From Bradyrhizobium sacchari (GTDB taxonomy: Bacteria; Pseudomonadota; Alphaproteobacteria; Rhizobiales; Xanthobacteraceae), in NCBI RefSeq assembly GCF_002068095.1, contig NZ_LWIG01000031.1:26555-90554 (forward strand): a DNA stretch of 64,000 bases, in the 5' to 3' direction. This document shows, in pieces, positions 62,457 to 64,000 of this stretch; position 1 is the first letter of the stretch, and each line of letters starts with the position of its first letter. Under the pieces are notes generated by a model. It had not been told where the DNA came from. It worked only from the letters and a program-made list of their open reading frames with translations, and searched no databases. The position numbers were made by a program, and so were the translations under genes.

Positions 62457-64000
62457 ATGAGCATCGCGACACTGCGCGACGAAAACGAACGCCTAAAGGC
62501 GCTTCTGGCGCAAACGCAGGCGGCCTTGAGCGAGCATCAGGGGGCACTGGCGGCATCGGAGGAAGCGCGGCGTCGGCTGGAGGTCATTCTCGGCGAATTG
62601 CGACGCGACAAGTTCGGCTCGAAATCCGAGAAGCTACGACCAGATCAGTTCCATTTGCCGCTCGAAGACGTGGAGATCGCGCAAGGCATTCTGGACGCGG
62701 CGCAGGAAAGAGCCGAGAAGGTCATCCAGGGTCGATCGCGCAGCGATCCGGACGATCGAGGCTCCCATCGCAATCGCGGCTGTCTGCCTGCCCATTTGCC
62801 GCGAGTGGAACGGATCATCGAGCCTGCGAGCACGCTCTGTCCGTGCGGTTGCGGCGCCATGACGAAGATCGGCGAGGACGTCAGCAAGCGACTCGACGTG
62901 ATCCCGGCGCAATGGCGCGTGCTGGTCACACGCCGCCCGAAATACATCTGTCGCCGCTGCTCGGGCCCTGTCGCGCAGGCGCACGCACCGGAACACGTCG
63001 TGCCCGGCGGGCTGCCGACCGAAGCGGCTATCGCTCATGTGATCGTCTCCAAGTTTGGCGACCACACGCCGTTTTATCGTCAGGCCGAGATCTATGCGCG
63101 TCAAGGCATTCGGCTTGATCGGGCGACTCTGGGCAACTGGTCCGGCCGCGCCTGCTTCCATCTTCAGCCCATCGCGGACCACATGCGCCGCCACCTGGCC
63201 ATGGCGGATCGCCTGTTCATGGACGAGACCACGGCACCGGTGCTTGATCCGGGGCGAGGTCAAACGAAGAAAGGCTACTTCTGGGCGATCGCGTCAGACG
63301 ACCGTGGCCACAGCGGTCCAAGTCCACCGATCGTGTTGTTCCGATATGCCCCCGGTCGCAGCGGCGCCTTCGCGGAGCAGTTCCTGGACGGCTTTGGCGG
63401 AAGCTTCCTGCAATGCGATGCCTACGACGGGTATGACCGGCTGACCGAAGTCGTTCGACCGCAAGGGCCTTGGACGCTCGTGCATTGCTGGAGCCATTTG
63501 CGCCGGCGCTTTGTGAAATTGGCCCGCAACAGCAAGTCGCCGATCGCCGAGGCCGCCATTCGGCACATCGCGCAGCTTTACGCCATCGAAGCCATGGCGC
63601 GCGGTGCATCGCCGGACATCCGGCTGGCCGCGCGCAAGGAGCACTCGCTGCCCATGGTCGCCGCGTTGAAGTCCTGGTTCGAGAAACAGCTGTCGATGAT
63701 CTCCAGCGGTTCGACGCTCGCCGAGGATATCCGCTATGCGCTCAATCATTGGCAGGGGCTGACCCGCTTCCTCGAAGACGGGCGTCTCGAGCTCGACACC
63801 AACCCGGTCGAGAACGCCATCCGGCCGATCTGCTTGACCAGGAAAAACGCGCTCTTCGCCGGACATGAAATCGGGGCGGAAAACTGGGCTTTGCTCGCCT
63901 CGATCGTCGCCACCTGCAAACTCAACGACGTAAACCCTGCTGCCTACATCGCCGAAACACTCGAGGCGATCATCGACGGCCATCCCCACAGCAGGATCGA
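62457..64000 (+). CDS. IS66 TnpC transposase, 3' end outside window
   Basis: Over 510 residues visible from the ATG at 62457: coiled-coil start (ATLRDENERLKALLAQTQAA), zinc-binding stretch (STLCPCGCGAMTKIG ... YICRRCSG), DDE motifs (MADRLFMDETTAPVLDPGRG, LQCDAYDGYDRL) and the C-terminal LDTNPVENAIRPICLTRKNA. No break is visible up to the window end. Confidence 0.92.
   Translation, partial: MSIATLRDENERLKALLAQTQAALSEHQGALAASEEARRRLEVILGELRRDKFGSKSEKLRPDQFHLPLEDVEIAQGILDAAQERAEKVIQGRSRSDPDDRGSHRNRGCLPAHLPRVERIIEPASTLCPCGCGAMTKIGEDVSKRLDVIPAQWRVLVTRRPKYICRRCSGPVAQAHAPEHVVPGGLPTEAAIAHVIVSKFGDHTPFYRQAEIYARQGIRLDRATLGNWSGRACFHLQPIADHMRRHLAMADRLFMDETTAPVLDPGRGQTKKGYFWAIASDDRGHSGPSPPIVLFRYAPGRSGAFAEQFLDGFGGSFLQCDAYDGYDRLTEVVRPQGPWTLVHCWSHLRRRFVKLARNSKSPIAEAAIRHIAQLYAIEAMARGASPDIRLAARKEHSLPMVAALKSWFEKQLSMISSGSTLAEDIRYALNHWQGLTRFLEDGRLELDTNPVENAIRPICLTRKNALFAGHEIGAENWALLASIVATCKLNDVNPAAYIAETLEAIIDGHPHSRI

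Larger units (their letters stand above)
61538..64000 (+). mobile_element. Second IS66-family element, cut by the window end
   Basis: Begins near GTAAGCGCTAAGCGG (61538), like an IS66 terminal repeat, followed by tnpA, tnpB and tnpC in order. It differs clearly from the IS66 at 7437-9928 in sequence and in having separate tnpA and tnpB. The right end is outside the window. Confidence 0.85.

Overview
The window looks like part of a symbiosis island of a Bradyrhizobium-type rhizobium. The reasons are rhizobial type III secretion (T3SS) genes of the rhc class, a TtsI regulator behind a nod box, several tts boxes in front of effector-like genes, and a very high load of complete and decayed insertion sequences. 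No housekeeping gene, rRNA, tRNA or CRISPR array was recognised. Many genes are broken by indels, as is usual for such islands.

Layout. 1-3.8 kb: the 3' part of the main T3SS operon, rhcQ-rhcR-rhcS-rhcT-rhcU. 3.8-14.3 kb: a phasin-like gene, a small effector-module gene behind a tts-like box, an intact IS66 element sitting inside an older IS5-type element, a periplasmic S10 peptidase, a secreted GH12 glycosidase and IS relics. 14.4-22.3 kb: a 728-residue effector candidate, then the operon ttsI-rhcC2-CpaD-like lipoprotein behind a nod box. 22.8-28.2 kb: two paralogous effector genes with ADP-ribosyltransferase-like motifs (one intact, one frameshifted), a VirK-like gene and a decayed peptide ABC-transporter gene. 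28.8-31.8 kb: a pentapeptide-repeat protein and a PanC-like ligase. 32-47.2 kb: IS relics, a three-level nest of insertion sequences, and the most interesting system of the window. 47.5-60 kb: a cytochrome P450, a 741-residue effector candidate, a multiply broken NopM-type E3 ligase gene, a small secreted Cys-containing peptide, an MFS transporter, a relaxase fragment and a second small gene of the effector-module family. 61.5 kb to the end: a second IS66 element that runs off the window.

The most interesting system: four small genes (35432-35575 +, 40029-40202 -, 41408-41590 +, 46312-46461 -) encode peptides that share a 24-residue leader ending in Gly-Gly but have four quite different cores. 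Next to them lie a peptidase-containing (C39) ABC exporter and its HlyD-type adaptor, which is the expected machinery for cutting and exporting such peptides. All four genes carry a -24/-12 (sigma-54) promoter of the form TTGGCMCGA-N3-TTGMW. Two also have a perfect NifA upstream activator sequence (TGT-N10-ACA) about 110-130 bp further up, and the other two have one-mismatch versions. This predicts a NifA/RpoN-controlled, nodule-expressed family of exported peptides (bacteriocin-like or host-directed). No TolC-like partner or dedicated modification gene was recognised in the window.

The T3SS side also has points of note. RhcU lacks the NPTH autocleavage motif. A roughly 65-residue module occurs six times in three separate putative effector genes. 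Two pairs of tts-box upstream regions are duplicated, which suggests that TtsI-dependent promoters are shuffled as cassettes among effectors.
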